From NCBI GenBank assembly GCA_902596375.1, contig CACJTU010000002.1, forward strand, positions 87,428 to 151,427: DNA of 64,000 nucleotides, in the 5' to 3' direction. Shown here one piece after another: positions 8,985 to 18,685 of this stretch (position 1 is the stretch's first letter; every line of letters starts with the position of its first letter). Made by a program: the position numbers and the translations under genes. The DNA comes from an uncultured Pelagibacteraceae bacterium. Its GTDB lineage: Bacteria > Pseudomonadota > Alphaproteobacteria > Pelagibacterales > Pelagibacteraceae. Below the pieces are notes generated by a model. It was not told the origin of the DNA. It made no database searches and saw only the letters and a list, made by a program, of their open reading frames with translations.

Positions 8985-10391
8985 ATGTCATTTTTTAGAG
9001 TAAAGTATTTAAGTTTCTTTTTTATATTAATATCTATTTTTTCTTTTTTTAACATTATTTATTCATATTATTTTAGTTTATATCTAAATCTAAATACATA
9101 TTATTTTAGCTTAGTAATTTCTGCAGCTCTTGGAATAATTTTTTATAAAATTAAAACTGATACCAAAAAACCTACAATATTTGAAAAAATATTAACCGTT
9201 TTATTGGGATACGTTTTAATGCCATTGATCTTATCGATACCTTTTTATTTAAGTATTTATAACTTATCTTTTTTAAATTCTTTATTTGAAGCTGTCTCAG
9301 GATTTACTTCGACAGGTTTTACTATCTTTCAAAATATAAAACATATTGATCAAGGCCTAATTTTATGGAGATCATCTATACAGTGGATTGGAGGTTTGTA
9401 TTTTTTATATTCTATTATTTATTTAATTGATATTTATGATGAAAGTTTAAAAAAATCTTTAACTAATTTTTTATCTTTTAATTCTACCGAGATTTTAAAA
9501 CAATCAATTAAAATTCTTTTATTATACTCAGGATTAACTGTATCAATTTTTATTATTTTAAATATTTTTGGAATTAGATCATTTAATTCACTAAATTTAG
9601 CAATGACAATAATTTCATCAGGTGGATTTCTGCCTTCAAATGATCTTACGTCAATTTTAATAAATGATTTTCAAATAATTATATTTTCTCTTTTAATGCT
9701 AATTTCCTTTTTTAGTATTTTTTTTACTTATAATTTAATTTTTTTAAGAAATAAAAATTTAAATTTTTTTTATGAAGACATACATTTATTTTTATATTTT
9801 ATTGTAGTTATAAGTATATTTTTTGTTTTCTTTAGCTATGATACTAATTTCACATATGGTTTTTTATCTTTAGTGAGCAGTATTTCAAATATAGGTATCT
9901 CACTTGAAGTTGATCAGGCTAACTTACATTTTATATATATCTTACTTGTAATTATCGGTGGATCTTTTTTTTCTACGAGCTCAGGTTTAAGGTTTTTAAA
10001 AATATATTCTTTAACTAAATATTCTGTTAATCAAATTCTTTCATTTAGTAAACCAAAAAATGTATTTATGAATAAACTAATTTTTTCAAAAATTAATTTT
10101 GATACTAAAGACATAAATAAATATTTTTTAACAATATTAATTTTTGTTATTTCACTTTTTTCTTTAACCATCATATTGTCTTTGTCTGATATTCAATTTG
10201 AATATTCATTCAAATTAGCTATATTGACATTGATGAACACGGTTAATTCATCTGCTTATGGTCTGTCGGACTTTGATTTTCAAAATTTACACTTTTTAAC
10301 CAAATATTTTCTAATATTTTTTATGATTATCGGTAGGGTTGAACTGTTATCTTTATTACTGATTGCTAAAAAATTTCTTTTTAAAAACTAA
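8985..10391 (+). CDS. trkH: TrkH family potassium uptake channel subunit
   Basis: A 468-residue, strongly hydrophobic protein with about ten or more membrane helices. Four pore-loop-like glycine motifs are visible: SGFTSTGFTIF, SSGGFLPSND, SSISNIGISLE and VNSSAYGLSDF. These match the four selectivity-filter repeats of the TrkH/KtrB family. It forms the membrane channel for TrkA, encoded 4 bases upstream. The gene is extremely AT-rich with long T runs, typical for a membrane protein in this genome. Expected partner ions are K+ with H+ or Na+; the sequence does not decide which. Confidence 0.93.
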   Translation: MSFFRVKYLSFFFILISIFSFFNIIYSYYFSLYLNLNTYYFSLVISAALGIIFYKIKTDTKKPTIFEKILTVLLGYVLMPLILSIPFYLSIYNLSFLNSLFEAVSGFTSTGFTIFQNIKHIDQGLILWRSSIQWIGGLYFLYSIIYLIDIYDESLKKSLTNFLSFNSTEILKQSIKILLLYSGLTVSIFIILNIFGIRSFNSLNLAMTIISSGGFLPSNDLTSILINDFQIIIFSLLMLISFFSIFFTYNLIFLRNKNLNFFYEDIHLFLYFIVVISIFFVFFSYDTNFTYGFLSLVSSISNIGISLEVDQANLHFIYILLVIIGGSFFSTSSGLRFLKIYSLTKYSVNQILSFSKPKNVFMNKLIFSKINFDTKDINKYFLTILIFVISLFSLTIILSLSDIQFEYSFKLAILTLMNTVNSSAYGLSDFDFQNLHFLTKYFLIFFMIIGRVELLSLLLIAKKFLFKN

Positions 10392-10419
10392 TTTAGTATT
10401 ATATATATCAGTAAATTTT

Positions 10420-10496
10420 GCGCCCTTAGCTCAGCTGGATAGAGCATCGGTTTTCTAAACCGAGGGTCGGAGGTTCGAATCCTCCAGGGCGCGCCA
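10420..10496 (+). tRNA. tRNA-Arg (anticodon TCT)
   Basis: 77-nt cloverleaf with a 7-bp acceptor stem (GCGCCCT with AGGGCGC), D-arm TAGCTCAGCTGGATAGAGC, anticodon loop TTTCTAA giving TCT, T-arm GGAGGTTCGAATCCTCC, discriminator G and an encoded CCA at 10494-10496. It reads AGA/AGG arginine codons, and AGA is the dominant arginine codon in this AT-rich window. It begins 28 bases after the trkH stop. Confidence 0.97.
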
Positions 10497-10634
10497 TTTC
10501 GTCATTTTTTATTGCTATTATTAAAATATTTGTACTTGACTAGAATTCATCTAAAGAAGGTTTTGCTAATTATTTTTTCTTGAAGAGCATTTTCTTACAT
10601 GCTTAAATTAAGAATATTCAAAAGTAATTTTGAA

Positions 10635-10652
10635 TTATTTGTTAACAAATAA
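10635..10652. promoter_or_regulatory. 18-bp perfect palindrome upstream of aapJ (candidate operator)
   Basis: TTATTTGTTAACAAATAA is a perfect inverted repeat ending about 21 bases before the aapJ ATG. An AAGGAAG ribosome-binding site lies between it and the start. In the 177-base gap after tRNA-Arg it is the strongest symmetric element. A regulator-binding site is inferred; which protein would bind is unknown. Short AT palindromes also arise by chance in such DNA. Confidence 0.4.
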
Positions 10653-10673
10653 AAATAACTAAAAGGAAGAATA

Positions 10674-11714
10674 ATGTTTAAATACTTAAAACAATTAACT
10701 TCTTTAGTCGCTATGGTTGCAGTGTTGTTTACTTTTACAACAGAAACTATGGCTGCTAAAAAATCTAAAACACTTAAAAACACTCAAAAGAAGGGTTTTG
10801 TAAGATGTGGAGTATCTCAAGGTCTTCCAGGATTTTCTAATGCTGACGCTGCAGGAAATTGGACTGGTGTTGACGTTGATGTATGTAGAGCTGTTGCTGC
10901 TGCTGTATTAGGTGATGCAAACAAAGTTAAGTTTACACCACTAAGTGCTAAAGAAAGATTTACAGCTTTAACTTCTAATGAGATTGATATCTTATCAAGA
11001 AACACAACTTGGACTCTTTCTAGGGATGCTGACATCGGACTTACTTTCGTAGGTGTAAACTTCTACGATGGTCAAGGTTTTATGGTTAGAAAAAATTCAG
11101 GTATATCATCTGTAAATGATTTTAAAGATGGTGTTTCTGCTTGTACTAACCTTGGAACAACTACTGAGCTTAATATGAGAGATTTCTTTAATTCAAAAGG
11201 AATTAAATATGAGCCAGTAACTTTCGAAAAAGCTGACGAAGTTGTTGCAGCATATGATGCTGGTAGATGTGATACATACACAACTGATAAATCTGGTTTA
11301 GCTGCTCAAAGAATTAAATTGAGTGCTCCAGATGATCATATAGTTTTACCTGAAACTATTTCAAAAGAGCCTCTAGGCCCTGTTGTACGTCAAGGTGACT
11401 CTGTTTGGGAAGATATCGTAAGATGGTCTCTAAACACTATGATCGAAGCTGAAGAGTATGGTGTTACTTCTTCTAATGCAGACTCAATGAAAACTTCTGA
11501 CAATCCAGCTGTAAAAAGATTAGTTGGTGCTGAAGGTGAATTAGGAGCTGCTTTAGGTTTAGATAATGACTGGAGTTTAAGAATTATCAAGCAAGTTGGT
11601 AACTATGGTGAAAGCTACAAAAGAAATATTGCTGACACTGGAATTCTACCTGACAGAGGTCCAAATGAATTATGGACTAAAGGTGGAATACTTTATGTAC
11701 CACCAGCAAGATAA
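10674..11714 (+). CDS. aapJ: general L-amino-acid ABC transporter, periplasmic binding protein
   Basis: A 346-residue family-3 solute-binding protein with a signal peptide (residues 1 to about 27, ending TMA before AKKS). The mature start GFVRCGVSQGLPGFSNADAAGNWTGVDVDVCRAVAAAVLGD matches AapJ/BztA/YhdW proteins, as does the C-terminal DNDWSLRIIKQVGNYGESYKRN. It delivers polar and acidic amino acids to the AapQMP permease encoded downstream. Two cysteines in the N-terminal lobe (RCGV, DVCRA) are conserved in the family. The ribosome site AAGGAAG is well placed. Codon choice and the terminator that follows suggest high expression, as expected of a binding protein in an oligotroph. Confidence 0.96.
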   Translation: MFKYLKQLTSLVAMVAVLFTFTTETMAAKKSKTLKNTQKKGFVRCGVSQGLPGFSNADAAGNWTGVDVDVCRAVAAAVLGDANKVKFTPLSAKERFTALTSNEIDILSRNTTWTLSRDADIGLTFVGVNFYDGQGFMVRKNSGISSVNDFKDGVSACTNLGTTTELNMRDFFNSKGIKYEPVTFEKADEVVAAYDAGRCDTYTTDKSGLAAQRIKLSAPDDHIVLPETISKEPLGPVVRQGDSVWEDIVRWSLNTMIEAEEYGVTSSNADSMKTSDNPAVKRLVGAEGELGAALGLDNDWSLRIIKQVGNYGESYKRNIADTGILPDRGPNELWTKGGILYVPPAR

Positions 11715-11733
11715 TTTATCTTAATAAATACTT

Positions 11734-11766
11734 AAAAAGGGCTAGATTTTTCTAGCCCTTTTTTTT
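11734..11766 (+). terminator. strong intrinsic terminator between aapJ and aapQ
   Basis: Perfect hairpin: arms AAAAAGGGCTAGA (11734-11746) and TCTAGCCCTTTTT (11751-11763), loop TTTT, followed by a T run. It lies 20 bases after the aapJ stop and 18 bases before the aapQ GTG start. It can thus terminate most aapJ transcripts and leave the permease genes to read-through, giving excess binding protein over permease. Confidence 0.93.
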
Positions 11767-11783
11767 ATAAGTTTTGAATTATC

Positions 11784-12929
11784 GTGAATATTAAAAAAAT
11801 ATTACCCCAGTTACTTACACTTCTAGTTGTAATTCTTATATTTGGATTTTTTTCATATAACGCCCAAGTTAACATGGAAAATAGAGGAATTACTTTTGGG
11901 TATGGTTTTTTATCACAAGAATCATCCTTTGATGTTCAATTTTCTTTAATTGAATATGATGGTTCTCATTCATATTTTAGAGCTTATTTAGTAGGGTTGT
12001 TAAACACTATTTTAGTTTCAGTTATAGGAATAATATTTGCAACTATTATTGGTGTTGTGGTTGGTATTGCAAGATTATCAAACAACTATCTTATCAATAA
12101 AACTGCTGCGGTTTATGTAGAATTTTTTAGAAACATCCCTTTATTGTTACAAATATTTTTTTGGTATTTTGCTGCTTTAAGAGCACTTCCATTGCCTCAA
12201 GATACAGAACCTATGTTTGGAGTTTTTTTCCTTACTATAAAAGGTTTTTTTGTTCCTTCTTTTGTATGGAATAATCTAGATATTTTTATTTATTCTCTAA
12301 TTGCTGCAATAATTTCAATTATTTTTGTAAGAATTTACGCAAGAAAAAAACAAGAGAACTATGGTATACAAACTCCAGTTCTATCAATTTCAATAGGTCT
12401 TTTGTTAATTTTACCAATTTTAAGTTTTTTAATAGGAGGTGTTGATGCTTCAGTTGAAATACCTGTAATTAAACAATTGTCTCAATCTGGTTACACTTTT
12501 GAAGGAGGAATAAAGTTACCACCTGAATTAATATCTCTTGCTTTAGCTTTATCGTTATATACAGCAACTTTTATTGCTGAATGTGTAAGAGCAGGTGTTC
12601 AAGGTGTTAGTAAAGGTCAAAAAGAAGCTGCTGCTTCTATAGGATTAACTCCTAACCAAGTATTAAAATTAGTGGTAATGCCGCAAGCTTTGAGGATTAT
12701 AATTCCACCAACTACTAATCAATATTTAAATTTAACAAAAAATTCATCTCTTGCGGCTGCAATTGCATATCCTGATCTGGTTCTTGTATTCGCAGGAACT
12801 GCTTTGATGCAGACAGGTAGAGCAATAGAAATTGTTTCTATAACAATGTTAACATATTTATCTTTGAGTATATCAATTTCAATATTTATGAATTGGTACA
12901 ATAAAAAAATAGCTATTAAAGAAAAATAA
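11784..12929 (+). CDS. aapQ: general L-amino-acid ABC transporter permease AapQ
   Basis: A 381-residue membrane protein starting with GTG at 11784. It has an N-terminal helix (about 9-27), an AapQ-type soluble stretch, then the helices of a His/Glu/Gln-type permease. The EAA loop reads KEAAASIGLTPNQVLKLVVMPQALRIIIPP, the docking site for the ATPase. It is longer than simple amino-acid permeases because of an insertion at about residues 130-240, which is usual for AapQ/BztB. Its stop overlaps the aapM start by one base. Confidence 0.94.
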   Translation: MNIKKILPQLLTLLVVILIFGFFSYNAQVNMENRGITFGYGFLSQESSFDVQFSLIEYDGSHSYFRAYLVGLLNTILVSVIGIIFATIIGVVVGIARLSNNYLINKTAAVYVEFFRNIPLLLQIFFWYFAALRALPLPQDTEPMFGVFFLTIKGFFVPSFVWNNLDIFIYSLIAAIISIIFVRIYARKKQENYGIQTPVLSISIGLLLILPILSFLIGGVDASVEIPVIKQLSQSGYTFEGGIKLPPELISLALALSLYTATFIAECVRAGVQGVSKGQKEAAASIGLTPNQVLKLVVMPQALRIIIPPTTNQYLNLTKNSSLAAAIAYPDLVLVFAGTALMQTGRAIEIVSITMLTYLSLSISISIFMNWYNKKIAIKEK

Positions 12930-14371
12930 TGAATAAATTGAATTTTTTACAACCAGATAAAAATAATCTTAATACTTATTTATATACAGGAACAATTCTA
13001 GTTGCATTAAGTATATTTATAGTTTTTTTAAATTCTTTTTTTAATAAAGATTTAATTTCTTTTTTACCTGGAACTCTCAGTTTCTTTTTGCCATTGATTT
13101 TAGGATTTATAGGACTTCATTTAATTAGAATTGATCATTCAGGTTTAAAGTTTTTAGATTCAATTAATAAAAATATTAATACTAACAATTTTAATGCTTT
13201 TTTATCATTATTAATTGTATTCGTGGTTATCAAATCGCTCCCACCATTATTAAGTTGGTTTATTTTAGATGCAAATATTGCTGGAGACACGAAAGATGTA
13301 TGTACAGGTAGTGGAGCTTGTTGGACTTATATTAAAATTTGGTTTAACAGATTTATGTATGGTATGTATCCAAATGCTGAGCAGTGGCGTATTAACTTAT
13401 CTTTTATAGCTTTAGCTTTTCTTGGTACTATTGGTTTCTTTGCTACTGAAAAATTTAAAAAATATTTGACCCTTTATTATGTAGTAGTTTATCCAGTAAT
13501 TGCTTTTTTCTTTATTTTCTTTTTTATATCTGGTGGTCCAATATTTTTTGATTTCTCGTATGGAATTATTGCAGCTGTAATCTCAGTTATAATAGGATTT
13601 TTTATTCCTTCAAAATTTAAAATGTATTATTTTATTATAGTTCCGATCACACTCTACATTTTATTAAAATATGTATTTTTTTATGAAGAACTTATTGAAC
13701 TTGGTAAATTAGAAGCATTAGAGTGGGTAGAGACAGGTGCTTGGGGAGGCTTGTCTTTAACTTTTATAGTATCATTTTTTTGTTTGATTTTCTGTTTTCC
13801 AATAGGCTTGTTTTTATCTTTAGGTAGAAGGTCAGATTTTCCAATAATTAAATATTTTTCAATAGGTATGATTGAATTTTGGAGAGGTGTTCCATTGATT
13901 ACAGTATTATTTATGTCCTCAGTAATGTTTCCAATGTTTTTACCTGAAGATATGTTTATAGATAAATTAGTAAGAGTAATCATTGCAATTTCATTATTTG
14001 AAGCAGCTTATGTTGCTGAAGTTATCAGAGGTGGTTTGCAAGCACTACCTAGAGGCCAATATGATGCTGCTAAATCTTTAGGAATGGGTTATTGGAAAAT
14101 GCATATTTTAGTAATTTTACCTCAGGCACTTAAACTTGTGATACCTGGAATTGCTAACACCTTTTTAGCGCTTGTTAAAGATACTCCTTTAATATTTGTT
14201 GTTGGACTTTTAGAAATTGTTGGAATGTTAAATCTTGCTAAAACGAACCCAGAGTGGCTAGGTTTTGCGATGGAAGGTTATGTGTTTGCCTCAGTACTAT
14301 TTTTTATTATTTGCTATGCAATGAGTAAATATAGTTATAATTTAGAACAAAAATATAAAACGGAAAGATAA
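12929..14371 (+). CDS. aapM: general L-amino-acid ABC transporter permease AapM
   Basis: A 480-residue permease with a hydrophobic N-terminal extension of several helices (about residues 20-270). The C-terminal permease domain has the EAA loop [30 protein letters not shown] at about 372-400. The family's [45 protein letters not shown] stretch (about 111-155) is clear. It forms a heterodimer with AapQ. It starts on the last base of the aapQ stop and ends on the first base of aapP. Confidence 0.95.
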   Translation: MNKLNFLQPDKNNLNTYLYTGTILVALSIFIVFLNSFFNKDLISFLPGTLSFFLPLILGFIGLHLIRIDHSGLKFLDSINKNINTNNFNAFLSLLIVFVVIKSLPPLLSWFILDANIAGDTKDVCTGSGACWTYIKIWFNRFMYGMYPNAEQWRINLSFIALAFLGTIGFFATEKFKKYLTLYYVVVYPVIAFFFIFFFISGGPIFFDFSYGIIAAVISVIIGFFIPSKFKMYYFIIVPITLYILLKYVFFYEELIELGKLEALEWVETGAWGGLSLTFIVSFFCLIFCFPIGLFLSLGRRSDFPIIKYFSIGMIEFWRGVPLITVLFMSSVMFPMFLPEDMFIDKLVRVIIAISLFEAAYVAEVIRGGLQALPRGQYDAAKSLGMGYWKMHILVILPQALKLVIPGIANTFLALVKDTPLIFVVGLLEIVGMLNLAKTNPEWLGFAMEGYVFASVLFFIICYAMSKYSYNLEQKYKTER

Positions 14372-15105
14372 TGTCAGATAAAATAATACAAATTACTGAA
14401 ATGAATAAATGGTTTGGTGATTTCCAAGTTTTAAAAAATATAAACCTGGAAGTAGAAAAAAATAAAAAAATTGTAGTTTGTGGACCATCTGGTTCAGGAA
14501 AATCAACATTAATAAGATGTATAAATAGATTAGAAGAGCATCAAGAGGGATCAATTATTGTAGATGGGAATGAATTAACAGCAGATACTAAAGACATAGA
14601 GAAAATTAGAGCTGAAGTTGGAATGGTATTTCAACAATTTAATCTCTTTCCTCATCTTTCTATTTTAGATAATTGTACATTGGCACCAATTTGGGTAAAA
14701 AAAATGCCAAAAAAAGATGCAGAGGATTTAGCTATTCAACATTTAGAAAAAGTACAAATTGCAGATCAAGCAAATAAATACCCAGGACAACTTTCAGGTG
14801 GTCAACAACAAAGATGTGCAATTGCTAGAGCATTATGCATGGAGCCAAAAATAATGTTATTTGATGAACCAACATCAGCTCTTGACCCAGAAATGATTAA
14901 AGAAGTTTTAGATGCAATGGTTAATTTAGCAAAAGCAGGAATGACAATGATTGTAGTAACACATGAGATGGGATTTGCTAAAGAGGTAGCTGATGAGGTT
15001 ATATTTATGGATGAGGGAATGATTGTTGAAAGGGCTGAGACTAAAGAGTTTTTTGCTAATCCAAAGAGCGACAGAACTAAGCTGTTTTTAAGTCAGATAC
15101 TATAG
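14371..15105 (+). CDS. aapP: general L-amino-acid ABC transporter ATPase AapP
   Basis: A 244-residue ABC ATPase energising AapQM. Walker A is GPSGSGKST (about 38-46), the Q-loop is [10 protein letters not shown], the signature is LSGGQQQR, Walker B is IMLFDEP and the switch histidine is in VVTHEMGFA. The order J-Q-M-P is complete. The gene overlaps aapM by one base. No terminator is obvious in the 190 bases that follow. Confidence 0.97.
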   Translation: MSDKIIQITEMNKWFGDFQVLKNINLEVEKNKKIVVCGPSGSGKSTLIRCINRLEEHQEGSIIVDGNELTADTKDIEKIRAEVGMVFQQFNLFPHLSILDNCTLAPIWVKKMPKKDAEDLAIQHLEKVQIADQANKYPGQLSGGQQQRCAIARALCMEPKIMLFDEPTSALDPEMIKEVLDAMVNLAKAGMTMIVVTHEMGFAKEVADEVIFMDEGMIVERAETKEFFANPKSDRTKLFLSQIL

Positions 15106-15280
15106 AAAATATATAATTTTTAAGCAATAAATTTAAATTAAATCAATCGAAATATGTTCATTTTATATTCAACTAATGCTTGACAGTATTTTAATTATAT
15201 TAAGTTTCTTACAAAAAAAAATAAATTTTTCTATTGCAGTAACATTAATAAATAGGTTGAATAGACCTTATAAAATTTAA

Positions 15281-15297
15281 TTAAGAGGGGTCTTAAT
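15281..15297 (+). promoter_or_regulatory. ribosome-binding site of the xre gene enclosed in an inverted repeat
   Basis: The leader reads TTAAGA-GGGG-TCTTAA (15281-15296). GAGGGG at 15285-15290 is the ribosome-binding site, and the start codon ATG begins at 15296 on the last base of the repeat. In RNA the 6-bp stem would place the Shine-Dalgarno bases in stem and loop; in DNA it could be an operator. Either form would allow feedback on the XRE gene. Confidence 0.4.
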
Positions 15298-15667
15298 GGA
15301 AGATAATTTCAATAAACACTTAGGCAATAAGCTTAAGCTAAGAAGATTAGCTTTAGGTTTAACACAGACTAAAGTAGCAAAAGCAATTAATGTAACATTT
15401 CAACAAATCCAAAAATACGAAAAAGGGACTAACGGTGTAAGCTCGATAAGATTACTTCAGCTTGCAAATTATTTAAAAGTGCCAATTAATTATTTCTTTG
15501 AAGATTTTTCGGAATATTTAGTGAATTTAGAAAAATCACAAGAAGGTCACATGAATGTTAATTATAATTTTTTAGTAAAATTATATTCAGAACTCAATGC
15601 TGATCAAAAATTAAAATTTAATAAATCTTTACAAATTTCAGGTTCAGGAATTTCAAAAGCAGTTTAA
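15296..15667 (+). CDS. XRE-family helix-turn-helix regulator
   Basis: A 123-residue protein with a Cro/C1-type helix-turn-helix in residues about 8-64: LGNKLKLRRLALGLTQTKVAKAI, then VTFQQIQKYEKGTNGVSSIRLLQLANYLKVPINYFFED. The C-terminal half has no recognisable ligand or protease domain. Similar small XRE proteins are common in alphaproteobacteria, where several are general regulators. The gene stands alone between aapP and the tRNA genes, with an unusually strong GAGGGG ribosome site 5 bases from the ATG. Targets are unknown; the inverted repeat over its start suggests autoregulation. Confidence 0.9.
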   Translation: MEDNFNKHLGNKLKLRRLALGLTQTKVAKAINVTFQQIQKYEKGTNGVSSIRLLQLANYLKVPINYFFEDFSEYLVNLEKSQEGHMNVNYNFLVKLYSELNADQKLKFNKSLQISGSGISKAV

Positions 15668-15733
15668 TTAAATTTTTAATTAAGACCCTAGATTTTTATT
15701 TAAGAGATATTCTTTTTTATAATTTTGATTTTT

Positions 15734-15809
15734 TGGCTCCTCGGGCAGGACTCGAACCTGCGACCAATTGATTAACAGTCAACTGCTCTACCAACTGAGC
15801 TACCGAGGA
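15734..15809 (-). tRNA. tRNA-Asn (anticodon GTT)
   Basis: 76-nt cloverleaf on the minus strand: acceptor TCCTCGG/CCGAGGA, D-arm TAGCTCAGTTGGTAGAGCA, anticodon loop CTGTTAA giving GTT, T-arm GCAGGTTCGAGTCCTGC, discriminator G and encoded CCA (TGG at 15734-15736 on the plus strand). tRNA-Cys lies 50 bases upstream on the same strand, so the two are probably transcribed together. Confidence 0.97.
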
Positions 15810-15859
15810 ATGTAAAAAAGCCAACTTACTTTTTTTTGTAACTAAAACAAGATTTTTTT

Positions 15860-15933
15860 TGGAGGCAACGCCCGGAATCGAACCGGGATACAAGGATTTG
15901 CAATCCTCTGCGTAACCATTCCGCCACGTTGCC
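15860..15933 (-). tRNA. tRNA-Cys (anticodon GCA)
   Basis: 74-nt cloverleaf on the minus strand: acceptor GGCAACG/CGTTGCC, short D-loop (TGGCGGAATGGTTACGCA), anticodon loop TTGCAAA giving GCA, T-arm CCCGGTTCGATTCCGGG, discriminator T and encoded CCA (TGG at 15860-15862). The 124 bases between it and valS hold nothing else I can identify; they must contain the divergent promoters. Confidence 0.97.
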
Positions 15934-16057
15934 ATCTTATTTTTAGCTAATAGCTACAGATGCCTTTTTATATTAAATTTTTTCTATTAGTCTATTAAAT
16001 AACGATCCAAATTGATTATTGTTAATTTAGATTATTAAATTATAAACTTTAACATCA

Positions 16058-18685
16058 ATGAGTAGTGATAAATATATACATTCTGATGTAGAAAATAGAA
16101 TTTATTCTTATTGGGAAAAAAATGGTCTTTTTAAACCTAAAGAAAATTCAAAAAAATTCTCAATTGTTATACCGCCACCAAATGTAACAGGCAGTTTACA
16201 TATGGGGCATGCGCTTAACAATTCTATTCAAGATTTATTAGTTCGTTATCACAGGATGAATAATTTTGAAACTTTATGGCAACCAGGTACAGACCATGCT
16301 GGAATTGCTACACAAGCATTAGTAGAGAAAAAATTAACCTCAAAAAAAATTGATAAAAATGAAATTGGTAGAGAAAAATTCATTGAAAAAGTTTGGGAGT
16401 GGAAAGAGCAATATGGAGACATAATAATTAACCAATTAAAAAAACTTGGTTGTTCTTGTGATTGGTCAAGAAATGCCTTCACAATGGATGAGAATTTATC
16501 TAAGTCAGTAATTAAGGTTTTTGTAGATCTTTACAACAAAGGTCTAATCTATAAAGATAAGAAATTAGTTAACTGGGATACAGTTTTAAAAACAGCTATT
16601 TCAGACCTAGAGGTAGATCAAAGAGAAGTAAATTCTAAAATTTATTTCATCAGATATCCAATAGATGGGACTGAAGAATTTATTACAATTGCAACAACAA
16701 GACCTGAAACTATGCTTGGTGATACAGCTATAGCTGTAAATCCAAAAGATGAACGATTTAAATCCTTTGTTGGAAAAACTGTTACCATTCCAATCGTTGG
16801 AAGAAAAATAAAAATTATTGAGGATGAGTATGCAGATCCTGAACAAGGAACAGGGGCATTAAAAATAACTCCTGCACACGATTTTAATGACTATGATGTT
16901 GGCCAAAGAAATAATCTTGAAGTAATAAATATTTTTACTGAAGCAGGTAAGATTAATGATAACGCTCCAAAAGAATATGTTGGTCTTGATAGGTTTGATG
17001 CTAGAAAAAAAATTTTAAAAGAACTTAAAGAAAAAGAATTTTTTATAAAAGAAGAAAATATTAAAAACAAAGTTCCTTATGGAGATAGATCTAATTCAAT
17101 AATTGAACCTTTCCTAACAGAGCAATGGTTTGCTGATGCGGGTAAATTATCTGTTAAAGCTAAAGAAGTTGTTAATTCAAAAAAGACAAATTTCTTTCCT
17201 GAAAATTGGTCTAAAACTTATTTTCAATGGATGAATAATATTGAGCCATGGTGTATTTCAAGACAGCTTTGGTGGGGACATCAAATACCTGCCTGGTATG
17301 GACCAGATAAAAAAATTTTTGTTGCTGAAAATGAAGATGATGCAAAACAACAAGCTAAAAAACATTATGGTAAAGATGTTGAATTAAATCGTGATCCAGA
17401 TGTTTTAGATACATGGTTCTCATCTGGCTTATGGCCTTTTGCTACACTTGGTTGGCCGGATGATAATAAATATGTAGATAAATTTTACCCAACGTCAGTA
17501 TTAGTTACAGGTTTTGATATTATATTTTTCTGGGTAGCTAGAATGATTATGTTTGGTACTGAATTTTTAAACAAAGAACCATTTAAAGATATTTATGTTC
17601 ATGCATTGGTTAGAGATGAAAAGGGACAGAAAATGTCTAAGTCTAAAGGTAATGTAATTGACCCTTTAGATTTAATTGAAAAATATAGTGCAGATGCTCT
17701 TAGATTTACTTTGCTATCAATGGCTTCACCTGGCACAGATGTTAAACTTTCTGAAGATAGAGTTAAAGGTTATAGAAATTTTTTAAATAAATTATGGAAT
17801 GCAAATAATTTTTTAATCACTAATGAATGTGATTTTAAAGATATAGATCAAGTTCCTAGTTTAAATGTAAATATTAACAAATGGATTTATTCAGAACTTA
17901 TTGAAACTAAAAATAAAATCGAAAAAAATCTTGAAGATTATAGATTTGATGAAGCAGCTAAAAATGCTTATCAATTTGCATGGCATTCTTATTGCGATTG
18001 GTATTTAGAGCTGTCTAAAACAATACTATTTTCAGATGATGAAAAAGCTAAAGCCGAGGTTAAAAAAGTATCATCTTTTGTATTCAAACAAATTTTGATT
18101 TTGCTACATCCTTTTATTCCTTTTGTTACTGAAGAAATTTGGCTTAAAAATAAATTTGATAATGACGGTAGTGATTATTTGATGCTTAAAAATTGGTTAT
18201 CAGATGAAATAAATAAGGATACCAGTACTGAACAGGTTGAAAATATCATCAATATTATTTCAGAGATTAGATCATTTAAAAATGAGCTAAATGTAAGCCC
18301 AGGCTCATTTATTGATGTATCAATAAGCAATATTAATAAAAATCAAAAAGAATTTATTAATACAAATGAAATTATTCTAAAAAAACTAGGAAGAATAAAT
18401 AGTATATTGGATAAAGATTTAGATAAACCAGCTGCGACAATGGTTGTTTCTGGTGATTTGTTTAAGATTTATTTTGATAAAGATGTTGATTTAAAATTAA
18501 TCAAAGAAAATTTAACAAATAAACAAAGTAGATTAGAGCAAGAGATGAATAAAATATCTCAGAGATTGGAGAATAAGAGTTTTGTAGATCGAGCTCCAAA
18601 AGAGATTGTTGAACAAGAAAAAAATAATTATAATAATTTAAAGAATGATATTGAGAAAATATCAGTAACAATAAAGGGTATATAA
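16058..18685 (+). CDS. valS: valyl-tRNA synthetase
   Basis: An 875-residue class I synthetase that charges tRNA-Val. HIGH motif HMGH is at 48-51 ([17 protein letters not shown]) and KMSKS at 525-529 ([17 protein letters not shown]). The editing domain is marked by [15 protein letters not shown], the anticodon-binding domain follows, and a C-terminal coiled coil (about 810-870, Val-tRNA-synthetase arm) ends it. Length is normal for the bacterial type. It overlaps ilvD, a valine biosynthesis gene, by one base, which may couple valine synthesis and charging. Confidence 0.98.
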   Translation: MSSDKYIHSDVENRIYSYWEKNGLFKPKENSKKFSIVIPPPNVTGSLHMGHALNNSIQDLLVRYHRMNNFETLWQPGTDHAGIATQALVEKKLTSKKIDKNEIGREKFIEKVWEWKEQYGDIIINQLKKLGCSCDWSRNAFTMDENLSKSVIKVFVDLYNKGLIYKDKKLVNWDTVLKTAISDLEVDQREVNSKIYFIRYPIDGTEEFITIATTRPETMLGDTAIAVNPKDERFKSFVGKTVTIPIVGRKIKIIEDEYADPEQGTGALKITPAHDFNDYDVGQRNNLEVINIFTEAGKINDNAPKEYVGLDRFDARKKILKELKEKEFFIKEENIKNKVPYGDRSNSIIEPFLTEQWFADAGKLSVKAKEVVNSKKTNFFPENWSKTYFQWMNNIEPWCISRQLWWGHQIPAWYGPDKKIFVAENEDDAKQQAKKHYGKDVELNRDPDVLDTWFSSGLWPFATLGWPDDNKYVDKFYPTSVLVTGFDIIFFWVARMIMFGTEFLNKEPFKDIYVHALVRDEKGQKMSKSKGNVIDPLDLIEKYSADALRFTLLSMASPGTDVKLSEDRVKGYRNFLNKLWNANNFLITNECDFKDIDQVPSLNVNINKWIYSELIETKNKIEKNLEDYRFDEAAKNAYQFAWHSYCDWYLELSKTILFSDDEKAKAEVKKVSSFVFKQILILLHPFIPFVTEEIWLKNKFDNDGSDYLMLKNWLSDEINKDTSTEQVENIINIISEIRSFKNELNVSPGSFIDVSISNINKNQKEFINTNEIILKKLGRINSILDKDLDKPAATMVVSGDLFKIYFDKDVDLKLIKENLTNKQSRLEQEMNKISQRLENKSFVDRAPKEIVEQEKNNYNNLKNDIEKISVTIKGI

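Noticed and set aside
15180..15208. TTGACA upstream of the XRE gene as a -35 element
   Set aside because: The nearest -10-like hexamer TATATT is only 11 bases downstream, too close, and nothing fits at 16-18.
15717..15935. 72-codon frame on the minus strand
   Set aside because: It spans tRNA-Cys and tRNA-Asn; its peptide (e.g. SSVAQLVEQLTVN, GSSPARG) is the well-known false translation of tRNA genes.
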